From Capitulum mitella (taxonomy: Eukaryota > Arthropoda > Thecostraca > Pollicipedomorpha > Pollicipedidae), in the NCBI GenBank assembly GCA_030062745.1, contig CP099846.1, positions 27,735,201-27,799,200 on the forward strand: DNA of 64,000 nucleotides, written 5' to 3'. Positions 8,922 to 42,880 of this stretch are shown one piece after another (within the stretch, counting starts at the first letter, position 1; the number at the start of each line of letters is the position of its first letter). The notes below the pieces were generated by a model that saw nothing but the letters and a program-made list of their open reading frames with translations, had not been told where the DNA came from and did no database searches. The position numbers and the translations under genes were made by a program.

Positions 8922-11900
8922 CTGCGGCCGGGGCAGCGGGTCACGAGCGTGGACGACGGCCGGATTCCAACACGGCGGACCGCCGCGACTGACAAGACAA
9001 CGGGGGTCGGGCACACCTCAAAGACGGGAGTCGATTTAGGGCCGGGGCAAGCGGAAGCTGTACACCTGGGCCGTGGGTGTGAAGGACAGCATGGTCCTGA
9101 CGGCTATGTCTGCACCAGGCGCGCTCGACTTGAGACTGGTCAACTAGGTTGCATCGTTAATGACATGCGCTCCGCCGCACTGTGGTTAGAGAAATCAAAA
9201 TACAAAGCAATTATTACAACGCCGGGATCGCTTTATCAAAAATCAGAAGGCGGCACAGCTTCACGACTGGTTGAGGTCCCATTATGAACATGGAAATCTG
9301 ATAATAACATTGATGAGCCCCGATATCGGATCCAGGGTGCCAAGGATCCACCGAGGCCATGACAGATACCATAAGCTACTAGTGCCTGGGACGAAGCCTA
9401 GAAGTTGCTTTTGCCCTCGCCCCCTGCAACTCAGTCGGGTAATCTACGTTGCGGCCACCTTTGGATGGTGTCTGTCCTTCCTACGCATTCCAAGAACGCC
9501 GCCCAGCTTACCCCATCAAAGGCGTGAATCATGGCTGGCGATTCCCGATAATTATTGGGGGTTATCGGCCTGACGTTAGATTCCCTGAATATGGGGAGCG
9601 GCACCCAGGGGATCGCCAACTATGGCGTGGACAGTCAATACCGCGACTTAAATACCTCCCCGGAGACACGCCACCAACCCAACAGGCCGCCCCACAGCGG
9701 CCGCGACCGAGCCACCGGCGGCCCACCTTGCCGATGGTGAGCGCCAGCGTCCAGTTGTGCAGGATCGAGTCGATGCCGATGTCGCCGTGGCGCGACACGT
9801 TCGGGTGGAACACCTTGGTGATGAAGCGCACCACCGGCGGCCGCACCGGGTAGCTGTCAGGCACCTGCAGGTAGAGCAGGAAGACGCCGCCCTCGTACGG
9901 ACTGCCGGCCGGGCCCGTGATGCTCGCCTGCCAGTGGCTGTAGGTGTCGTCCAGCGGCGCGGCGCGAATGCCCTCAGGCGGGTCCGACTTGAGCGCTGCG
10001 CACAGGACACGGCCGTCGGCTCGGCTCGGCGACTCAGACAACACGGCCGGCCGAGTCGCATAACAGAAGTCGGTGTTTTGTGTAGGTTCATCAAACGGCT
10101 TCGCGGACAGCCGAGTAGCAAATGGCTAATTATGGCTGAATATGGCAGAAATAAAAATGGCTACGTTAAGACAAAGAAAAACTTTGGCACCAAAGAAGAG
10201 AACATCTCTTCAGCATCCTAGCCAAATTACACGCACGCTGGTCAGCAAAAACCAAAACTAACATCAGGCAGAAATGATGGCCGAGGTCGGTCGATTTCAC
10301 GAAAGCCGTTAACACAGCTTTCAAATTCGAGCTCCAAGCCTGACACGTCTATTCCCCCCGCGTGGACGAACAAAGACGTGAATCACAAGGCTAGTAAGTC
10401 GCCGTCGGAAGCACGGAAACGGCCACTACAAGACAGGACCTCCGCACAGAGAAACCAGATTAGCTGATTTCGTCTGGCGTCTCTTTACCGTGACCCAACT
10501 GGCCGAAACTACCTCCACTCACCGTTCTCCTCGTGTATGAGTCTCCTGCGCCGGAACGACTTCTCGTCCTCCAGCGTCCTGAGGTGCGGCGTCATCTGGT
10601 GCAGGCACAGCAGGCAGGGCGCGCTCTCGATACTGAAACAGCCGAACACTTCAGACACCAGACAGGGCGGGTAATGAAGCGACTGCATACTTCAGACACA
10701 ACAGGCAAGGCACACTCCCGACAATGAAAGAGTACTCACAGGCAGAGGTGACGGGGCGCTCTCTCATGACTGAAACTGCCGCACAATTCAGACACCTGAC
10801 ACGGCGGGTAATGGAACAGTTGCACACTTCAGACATAGCAGACTGGGCACACTCCCGATAATTTAACAGCCGCACACCTACCGAAACGGCAGCACACGTA
10901 AAACACAACAGACAGGGCACACTTCCGACAATGAAACGGGGGAACACTTCGTACACAGCAGACAGGGCGCGCTCTCGATAATGAAACAGCCACACACGTC
11001 AGACACAGCAGAAAGAGGGATCTCTCGACACACTCACGGCACTCACAGTTTAGAGTAGATGTAGGACCAACACTGGACCCGGTAGATGGCGCGGAAGAGC
11101 GGGAACCGTTTCTCGGTGAAGCGGCGCCAATCCTCGTCCGGCACGTGCGACATCAGGAGGCGGCGCCAACGCTTACAGACGTTTCCCACCGCCCACATGG
11201 AGATGTCGTCCAGGTAGCTGAATATGCCCAGCAGCACTGGCAACACATCACAGAAATCAATGAGGTCCCCCAAAATGGCATTAAAGATTGGGCCATGATG
11301 GGCAGGCAACAAGAAGAGGGCGCAGCGAGCTACGCAGCTCCGCCATCCGTCATTCAGCAGTGCTATATCCAGACACTGACTGCAACAGGAGGACCTATGC
11401 TCCAACAAGTGTCTATCAATTCATAACACAAGAGTACAGAGGAGGCAGCTTGACCTTGATCAGAATTCCAGCAGCATGACTCTCCTCTCCACCACTCCTC
11501 TAACCTCTCTCCGGACTTCCCAGCGACCTCCCGTCACAGCCCAGGCCTCCGGCCTCGACAGCAGACGCTCCACACGCCCGGCCGGCCGCCGGACTCACCC
11601 TCGGGCGGCAGGCGGCCCATGCTGGCCGTGGCGCCGCAGTCGGCCGGTTGCGGCACGCTCAGCCGCTCCAGCCGCTCGGCCAGCCGGTCCACGGCCGCCG
11701 GCGGCGGCGGCGGCGGCGGCGGCGGGGACGGGGAGGTCGGCGGCGGCGGCGGCGAGGCCGGGGCGGCAGGCCGGGCCGGCGAGCGCGGCCGTCGCCCGCC
11801 CGAGCTGGCCACCGTGTACAGGTCGGCCGGCTCCTCGTTGCCACTGTCACTGTCATCTGACTTCTGCTGTGAGGAATAGCTGTGCATTAGGAAACGGCTC

Positions 11901-13135
11901 ATGAGTGTTACTTAACAATCAGGTATTAAGTGCATCAGCACCAGCATCAGCAAGCACATCCATATTCTGGCAAGCCTTTTCTGCATATTGAATTTCCTGC
12001 TATAAGATCATTAGAAAACAAACACATGCATTAACATCAGCATTGCTAGTCTGTTGGTGCAGTGCTCGTCTCTCAGCAATACACAATTGCCATTCTTGAT
12101 GGCATGCTAACTATCAAACAAAGCTAACCACCAGCATATTATGTGGCAATTAAGTATGAGTTCATGGTTGAAAGAAATATCTCTGCTTCACACAAATTAT
12201 GACATAAAATATTACTCATACAAAACTAAACTGATGATCTCTTGCCAATATGTCACTGGCATCCTATTTTTGGCAACTGTGTTTCAAGCTCCAGATTGTT
12301 ATTTCCATGTGGCATGCCTTTACTTTTTAACCTGTAAGGTGCCTTCACTCCTGAATCTAAAACCATTGAAAATATGCTTAAGTTGACTATAAAAGCATAT
12401 GAGTAGAGGATATGCTTTTAGGAGCAGGAAGCAGTGCTGTCTGAAATGCAGGGAACCACACATCAGCAATAAAACTGATAACACTTACCTCAGAAGTGAG
12501 GCCAACATATGCTTCCTGGTTGACATCTTCAGGGAAGAGAAACAGATGGCATGTGGAGCAGACATACTGTCCAAATGACATGCCATAGAACCCATCACAG
12601 TACAAGCACTGCTGGGGCTGCTCTGCCTGGAATAATACCAGTCACAATGTAGGTGGAAAAAATGCAATGATTCAGACCCCATATCTAAAATGCATCTATT
12701 TTTAACTTAAAACCTGACAATTACTGTCAAATAATGAAAATTAACTAATATCAACTGTATGCACTGCCAAATAGCTGGTTAAGTAACTTCCACTGAGCAT
12801 GCTTGTAACAATTGCAACATGATACCTTTTGATGTGCCTCGCATCTTACGGTCATGCTGCACATTCCTACGTGATGCTAATATTAGCTTTCAACATCATC
12901 AATCATTGTTTCGTACCACTGGCCCCACATTTCTTACATACAACCTGTATGCAACTGGCAAAGAATTCACATTCTTTTAAAATTATCTATTTGCTTGGTG
13001 GGTGAACAAATCAAAAAGAAAAAAAAACATAGCAATGTATATTAATCTTCAGGATGGCCAATGCCTTCAAAAATATCCCTTCCAGCATTTTTACTACAAA
13101 ATATAACTCACTCCATCACGCTCATGGTACTCCAT
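8682..13135 (-). CDS. Zinc ribbon + F-box + E2-like (UBC) fusion protein, 412 aa
   Basis: Seven coding exons (13135-13112, 12626-12489, 11866-11599, 11236-11047, 10632-10523, 9995-9727, 8921-8682) total 1239 nt and are in phase throughout. Residues 15-34 form a zinc-ribbon-like C-x2-C-x12-C-x2-C (CLYCDGFYG...CSTC). Residues about 55-135 are acidic, then Pro-rich with a polyproline run. About 140-185 is an F-box (LPPEVLLGIFSYLDD, then CKRWRRLL), expected to bind Skp1 in an SCF ligase. About 235-390 is a UBC fold: YSHWQASITGPAGSPYEGG, PPVVRFITKVFHPN, NWTLALTIGKVLISIQSLL and ARGWTWRYAM. HPN (307-309) is kept, but the catalytic Cys position is Gly317 (GDIGIDS), so thioester chemistry is not expected. 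The ATG at 13135 follows a 5' leader and gives a short first coding exon. Inference: an SCF substrate receptor carrying an inactive E2-like, UEV-type module. I recall no trusted gene name. Confidence 0.88.
9727..9995 (-). CDS. F-box/E2-like gene, exon 6: UBC core with Gly at the Cys site
   Basis: Acceptor GTGCGCAG, donor GTGGGC at 9726. It encodes ALKSDPPEGIRAAPLDDTYS, HWQASITGPAGSPYEGG, VRPPVVRFITKVFHPN and HGDIGIDSILHNWTLALTIG. HPN is intact. The residue 8 after the HPN Asn, normally the catalytic Cys, is Gly317 (codon GGC, one base from TGC). Confidence 0.92.
10523..10632 (-). CDS. F-box/E2-like gene, exon 5: linker into UBC helix 1
   Basis: Acceptor TGTTTCAG, donor GTGAGT at 10522. It encodes IESAPCLLCLHQMTPHLRTL, then EDEKSFRRRRLIHEEN, the likely first helix of the UBC fold. 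The start of this exon is the apparent source of the tandem array filling the intron upstream (to 11035). Confidence 0.85.
10633..11035 (-). repeat. Minisatellite made of splice-acceptor/exon-5 copies
   Basis: About eight degenerate units of roughly 42-55 bases fill the intron between exons 4 and 5. On the plus strand the unit is approximately CACAGCAGACAGGGCGCGCT followed by CTCGATAATGAAACAGCCGC. The exon-5 boundary itself reads GCACAGCAGGCAGGGCGCGC then TCTCGATACTGAAACAGCCG. Each unit therefore corresponds to the end of the intron, the splice site and about 30 coding bases. Most copies have lost the AG; one near 10770 keeps it. Confidence 0.8.
11047..11236 (-). CDS. F-box/E2-like gene, exon 4: F-box
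   Basis: Acceptor TTGCCAG, donor GTGAGT at 11046. It encodes VLLGIFSYLDDISMWAVGN, VCKRWRRLLMSHVPDEDWRR and FPLFRAIYRVQCWSYIYSK. Together with LPPE from the previous exon this is a good F-box pattern. Confidence 0.9.
11599..11866 (-). CDS. F-box/E2-like gene, exon 3: acidic and Pro-rich linker
   Basis: Acceptor CTCACAG, donor GTGAGT at 11598. It encodes QKSDDSDSGNEEPADLY, a Pro-rich segment with a (CCG)n-encoded polyproline tract, and GRLPPE, which opens the F-box. It ends one base into Val144. Confidence 0.85.
12489..12626 (-). CDS. F-box/E2-like gene, exon 2: zinc ribbon
   Basis: Acceptor TTCCAG, donor GTAAGT. Its 46 codons encode AEQPQQCLYCDGFYG, then GQYVCSTCHLFLFPEDVNQE. The four cysteines (C15, C18, C31, C34) form a likely zinc site. 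Confidence 0.85.
13112..13135 (-). CDS. F-box/E2-like gene, coding exon 1
   Basis: The ATG opens MEYHERDG (8 codons) before the donor GTGAGT at 13111. It joins in phase 0 to the zinc-ribbon exon. It is too short for ORF tools, but the phase, donor and upstream acceptor all agree. Confidence 0.75.
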
Positions 13136-13199
13136 ACTTGAAACAACACCCTAGAGGATGGACAAGCTTCAGTCCCGGTAGATCAGCGTCGAAGAAATG
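13136..13199 (-). other. 5' UTR part of first coding exon (F-box/E2-like gene)
   Basis: A consensus acceptor (TTTTTCAG) is followed on the minus strand by an untranslated leader of about 64 bases, up to the ATG at 13135. This suggests another noncoding exon further upstream. Alternatively transcription starts nearby. Confidence 0.45.
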
Positions 13200-13383
13200 C
13201 TGAAAAATGAGGGATCAATATTCATTACACAGCTCATTATTTTGCGCAGACATACAGACGGAGCTGCTAGGGCAAACGCCCACTGTCAGGCTCAATCAAA
13301 TTTTACGAAGACAATGCAGCTGCTGCTACGTGACCTCCAGACAACCTAGTACAAACCCCGAACCGCACAATTCCGAATACGGG

Positions 13384-15556
13384 TATTCATGGCGCAGGCT
13401 TCTCACTTCTCATATCTCCAGAAACCCGCGTAGTTCCCGGACGAAATTGGCACCAAAAGATGCGCAATGAAGAAATAGCCTGATCCAAGGCGTTTTGTGC
13501 CTTGCAAACATTATCAACCTCGCCAAAATAATCGCCTGAAGCGATCGACTTACCCACCGTCCTCCACAACTAGCGCGATCTCGAAGCACTGAGCATCTTT
13601 AAGAGACAGATCAACGTCAGCCCTCAAGGATCGACATTTCAGAAGGCCTCGTGAAATATGACGCCACGGAAAGATTCACTAAAGCGCAGCATTCTCGAAA
13701 CTTGACAAAGGCTAACAATGACAATGAAACGGAACAGGGAGGTGGACTGGGACCGAACAAGGACAGACATGAGTGTCTGCAGGGGGCAAGGCCGGGTCCA
13801 GGATTTTGCCAGGAGGGGAGGGGGGAATGGTCAGTGCGGGTTTCCCTCCCGGCCTTGGCCCCAATTTTTTTGCCCTTCAGATATAAAAAACGTTGATTTT
13901 CTAGTGTCCTGGTTGGAATATCGGATATAATTCTGCGATTTTTATAGTGTAAAGTAATCGACAAAATCTGATCACTTCAAAGAATGCGAAAAAAATGTTG
14001 CGTTTTGTTCCCCTACAAAGTGACCGAAATATGACAACAGCGGTGGGATTTTAGACGGCTGCGTGCATCTTTTACCTGAAATGTCGTTTCTGTTGTTCAG
14101 GAGTCCCTCTGTCCCCTCGTAGCTTTTGGAAGCTATTTTGCCAGGTTGTTGGTAGTTTTGGATCGTCCGCCGTGTCAGGGCCCTTTAGTGGTCTCAGGTC
14201 CCTTTTCGACACTTTGGGTAGGACCCATCTGGTAGTTTCAAGAACATTTAAGCCATCTCGGGTTTCCTCCTGTCGCCCCTCGGGAATTTTTGTCGCCTAG
14301 TAAATCCCTCAGGCAGTAACAAAGGTCCTTTGTAAGTCTCTCTGCCGTGACAGAGGCGCCTCTGGCAATGCTTCGGGTCCTTTGGCCTTTTCAGGAGCTG
14401 TCTGGACGTCTCAAGGCTTAGTAGTTTCAGGGGCCTTACTGGTCATCTCAGTGGCCCCTACCAGAGACCGCTAGTGAACGGTCTCAAAGGCCTCCAAAGA
14501 CCCCTCTCTAGCAGACTCGTGGACCACTTGTTCTAGGTGCTCCTCTTGTCGTCCCTGGGGACCATAAATGCAGTCTCATGTGCCATTTGGCAGTTACAAA
14601 AGTTCTTTTGGTGATTTCAGAGCCCATATGCAGTGTCATGGGCCCTCTGGACACCTCCGGTAGTTTCCACGGCAGTATCAGGGGTCTTCCTCTGTTACAT
14701 GGGGTATATCTGGCAGTCGGGGCCTCACTAGCAGTCTCAGGCGGACCTGAGACCACTAAAGGGCCCTGACACGGCGGACGATCCAAAACTACCAACAACC
14801 TGGCAAAATAGCTTCCAAAAGCTACGAGGGGACAGAGGGACTCCTGAACAACAGAAATGACATTTCAAGTAAAAGATGCACGCAGCCGTCTAAAATCCCA
14901 CCGCTGTTGTCACATTTCGGTCACTTTGTAGGGGAACAAACGCAACATTTTTTTTTTCACATTCTTTGAAGTGATCAGATTTTGTCGATTACTTTACACT
15001 ATAAAAATCACAGAATTATATCCGATATTCCAACCAGGACACTAGAAAATCAACGTTTTTTATATCTGAAGGGCAAAAAATTGGGGCCAAGGCCGGGAGG
15101 GAAACCCGTACTGACTATTCCCCCTCCCCCTCCTGGCAAAATCCTGGACCCGGCCTTGCCCCCTGCAGACACTCATGTCTGTCCTTGTTCGGTCCCAGTC
15201 CACCTCCCTGTTCCGTTTCATTGTCATTGTTAGCCTTTGTCAAGTTTCGAGAATGCGCTTTAGTGAATCTTTCCGTGGCGTCATATTTCACAAGGCCTTC
15301 TGAAATGTCGATTCTTGAGGGCTGACGTTGATCTGTCTCTTAAAGATAGTCAGTGCTTCGAGATCGCGCTAGTTGTGGAGACGGTGGGTAAGTCGATCGC
15401 TTCAGGCGATTATTTTGGCGAAGTTGAAATGTTTACAAGGCACAAAACGCCTTGGATCAGGCTATTTCTTCATTGCGCATCTTTTGGTGCCAATTTCGTT
15501 TGGGAACTACGCGGATTTCCGGAGATATGAGAAGTGAGAAGCCTGCGCCATGAATA
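13384..15556. mobile_element. Foldback-type element with about 815-bp inverted arms
   Basis: The left arm (13384-14202) and right arm (14743-15556) are near-perfect inverted copies, including poly-A/T tract differences typical of slippage. They enclose a central segment of 540 bases (14203-14742) made of degenerate units of about 30 bases containing CTGGCAGT and GTCTCAGGG. The outer ends are TATTCATGGCGCAGGC and its complement. No transposase is visible, and ORFs in the arms are mirror images of each other. Flanks (ACGGG on the left, TCCATG on the right) show no clear target duplication. This is a non-autonomous foldback element or very long TIR element. Confidence 0.85.
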
Positions 15557-17554
15557 TCCATGCACATTACAGACCAGGACACAAGCTTACCACCACATCT
15601 GTAAAATAAAGACACAAACAAAAACGGATAAGTTACACTAATAACGCAACTGCGACAGTAACATATTTCAAGGTTCACGGTATCCAACGATGTTTAAATG
15701 TATTGAAAACCAGACACTTTTCGTAGTCTCATGGGACAAACGGCGTGAGAGGTTGCGGCGCGAAATGCCTTTGGTGATCGAAAGCGTTGGCAAACAACCC
15801 AACAGTCACCATGACCTGAACCTGAGCCTGGTCTAGTCTGAGTGCAGTCCATCGTTACGCCTGGGCCCAAATAGCTCTGCGCTCTAATTCTGACCAAGGA
15901 GCCAGTATCTATTGTCAGTGGCCAGTTTTATTATAGTTTCCAATTTGGATTAATTTAAAAAAATCAGAACTGCCAAAACTGAATAATGGGTAAGCTGAAA
16001 GTTTGTTGGTGCTGTTTAGTTGTCACGTCAGCATCAGAAACACGGGGTAGGGCAGTTTATGTTGGGGGGACCTAGAAGAAACATGAATATCTAAAAGAAC
16101 CGTGGTGAGGACCGGCAAAAATCAGCCAGAATATTGACAACACGAAGCTGGTTCTACCCTATGCTGATTTCATTTCGTCGCAGCTATTTCCCTGACCTGG
16201 TATGTAGTATATCTTATTGCTACCCAATGCTTAGTCAAAATCGCGTTAGGGGTACCTAACACCCTGTCGATTTTGAGCAGCACTCATGAGAAGCACTTCG
16301 AAGACAAAAATAAGTCGCTGTGCGTCCTTCCTTTGTCACTTTCAATGTTGGGTGAATTAGCCTGAAACGAAATATCCGGACCAAATCCTAGGCGCGACAC
16401 GGTACAGTAAACAAGCTGTGCTTTGAGTATCCATGCCAACGCAAAGCCTAGTTAGCAGCCCAGACGAATAAAAAAAAGAGTACTCACTCAGTAAAGACTA
16501 CTACAGATTGCTCGCTTGAAAGCGGCGTTCATTTTCCTTCGCCTTGCGTTCAGCTTTTTGGAAGCTGAACATGCGTCCGTCTTTTCGACCTTCGAGTTAG
16601 TCGGACACGAACCGTAGGCGCACTTGCCCGATGCCTACGTACCACGCTATTTTTTGCTCGACCTTGGCTAGTCCGAGGACCAAATATACTGAATCCGCTG
16701 GGTCTGCCCTTTGTTGCATTTGCATAGCTTGACATTTGCAACAGTCAATCCTTGCTACGGAAGGCGACTGGTATGCGTGGTTGTAGACATGTGTATAACA
16801 GTGTTCAAAAATACACCTGCCACTACACTGGATCGGTCTCCTCTACTTCCAGCAGTCTCTGCCAGAAGTGTCTACCCTTTCACGTATTTCCACCCCTCTA
16901 CACTAGGCAGTGCATCTGAGGGCCCTTCCCATACCAAAAAAAGGTCCAAAAACGGCAGTGAGCGAAGGATTCATCCATTACTGGCCACTTCAGATGACTT
17001 CGGTCACGTCCCTGGGAAGGCTATAATGACTGGATTACATGAGGGGCACCATGCACAGTTAAAGCGAACAAAGTTTTTTTACGGATGAAAACCAACGTAG
17101 AACAGTTATTCCAATTACTGTCGATTTTGAACAACATTATTCCCCATCTTACACACCTTACACACACTGGTAGCGACAGCGTTAGATGCAATATAAAATG
17201 TCACGGATCCAGCCCATTATCAACATGGCGCGAGTGTCGCCACGTCGCATGCACCGCTTGCACCCCAACTCGCGAGAACGTTTTCGCAGCGTCTTCACAG
17301 TTACGCTTCACGCCAACCCTCAGTCGTCCACGTGCACCTCGTGCTTCGAGGCATCCTTCCCATCCAACGGAAAGCCGCACTAGCAAAACAGGCGCGTATA
17401 TTTAGCATTCAGCTCGTTAAAACAGAGGTGCGGGTAGAGCGCCTCTGGCCGGGCGCGGCGACGGCTCCGCGCCCGAGCGTCCTGCCGACGCCCGCGGCGC
17501 GACGCTCGGCTGACTTAGAATATATCACATGGCGGCGGCGGCGGCGGCGGCCGG
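15557..17554. other. Intergenic region 3' of the GEF gene
   Basis: This is AT-richer DNA between the stop of the minus-strand GEF gene and the foldback element. It should hold the GEF 3' UTR at its right end. I see no convincing exon, repeat or RNA gene. Confidence 0.4.
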
Positions 17555-41921
<24,367 letters not shown>

Positions 41922-42784
41922 CTGCCGGCGGCGCGGACCAAATCAGCGGGCAGCCGCCGGGCACACGCACGGAGAGGACGGCGCGCCGCCGGGCCGGCGG
42001 CCGGTCGGAGTGCGCATCAACAGCCGCCGTCGAGCTCTCGGCGCGGCCGACCGCGCCAATCGGAAGACGCCCGGCCGGCCGGCGCGGCCGGCGCCGATTG
42101 CGGAGACGGCCGCCACCAGCACAGATAGCCGCCGACCGCCCGCCGGCAGGAGGCTCAGCCACACAGGGCACGCAGGCACCACTCGAGTGAACAGCCACCG
42201 AAGGACACAACACCACCAGAGCACCCACGCTATCACACTCACTGCAACGCTCGATCACCTCACTAGATCGCACAATCAGCGCACTCTCAATCATCCAACC
42301 ATCGTCACACTCACGGCACTCGACCAGCTCGCCCGTCAGGACATTCAACACCGGTCCGGTCCGGCCCGCCCCGCCGCGCCCCTCCCGGCTCTTCCCACCT
42401 GGCGGCGGCGGGCATCGATTCGCCGTCGGCGGCGGCGTCTCGCCGCATCGCCGGCCGCCGCTCGCCTGACCTTTGAACGGGCGGCCGTAAATGCAACAGG
42501 TTCGCGGCGCGCCGACAGCAATCGATGCCGCCGCCGGCCGCCGCCCACAGGTGAGCCGGCGGCGGCGGCGCGGCCGCCGGCGACCGACCGGCCGCACCCT
42601 GGGACCACAGCCTGGGCTCTCACTTCGTCGACAGCTGCCGACGGATCAGACGCACAGTTCGGCATGAAGCCCAAAACCATCCGCAGGCCGTGGTCCGCCT
42701 GCTCCGGTTACGCGTCGACAGTTTTCACTGTTCCGAATATTCTGCGCCGGAATCGCTCGCGCCGGTCATGACCAGGCAAAATGC

Positions 42785-42880
42785 CTCCATTACCCGGACT
42801 CGAACGCGACACCTTCCGGTCATCGGGTCTGTAGGTGACCAAAGCGCGTCAGCACGCGGCAGTCTTTTGCGCTTAGACGC
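42785..42880 (-). repeat. tRNA-derived SINE-like fragment
   Basis: The minus strand carries GATGACCGGAAGGT, then GCGTTCGAGTCCGGGTAA, close to the anticodon-to-T-arm region of tRNA-derived SINEs. The 5' D-arm/box A part is degraded and no cloverleaf forms. Confidence 0.4.

Noticed and set aside
8301..9287. 328-codon plus-strand ORF
   Set aside because: It overlaps the last exon of the minus-strand gene antisense. The conserved UBC residues are on the other strand.
10651..10995. 114-codon minus-strand ORF with SVPCLLC repeats
   Set aside because: It is the decoy-acceptor minisatellite read in frame. It has no start context, and the phase does not fit the F-box/E2-like gene.
13617..15233. Two similar ORFs, minus 13617-13964 and plus 14982-15233
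   Set aside because: They are the same sequence in the two inverted arms of the foldback element. The peptide has no family resemblance and the frame breaks differently in each arm.
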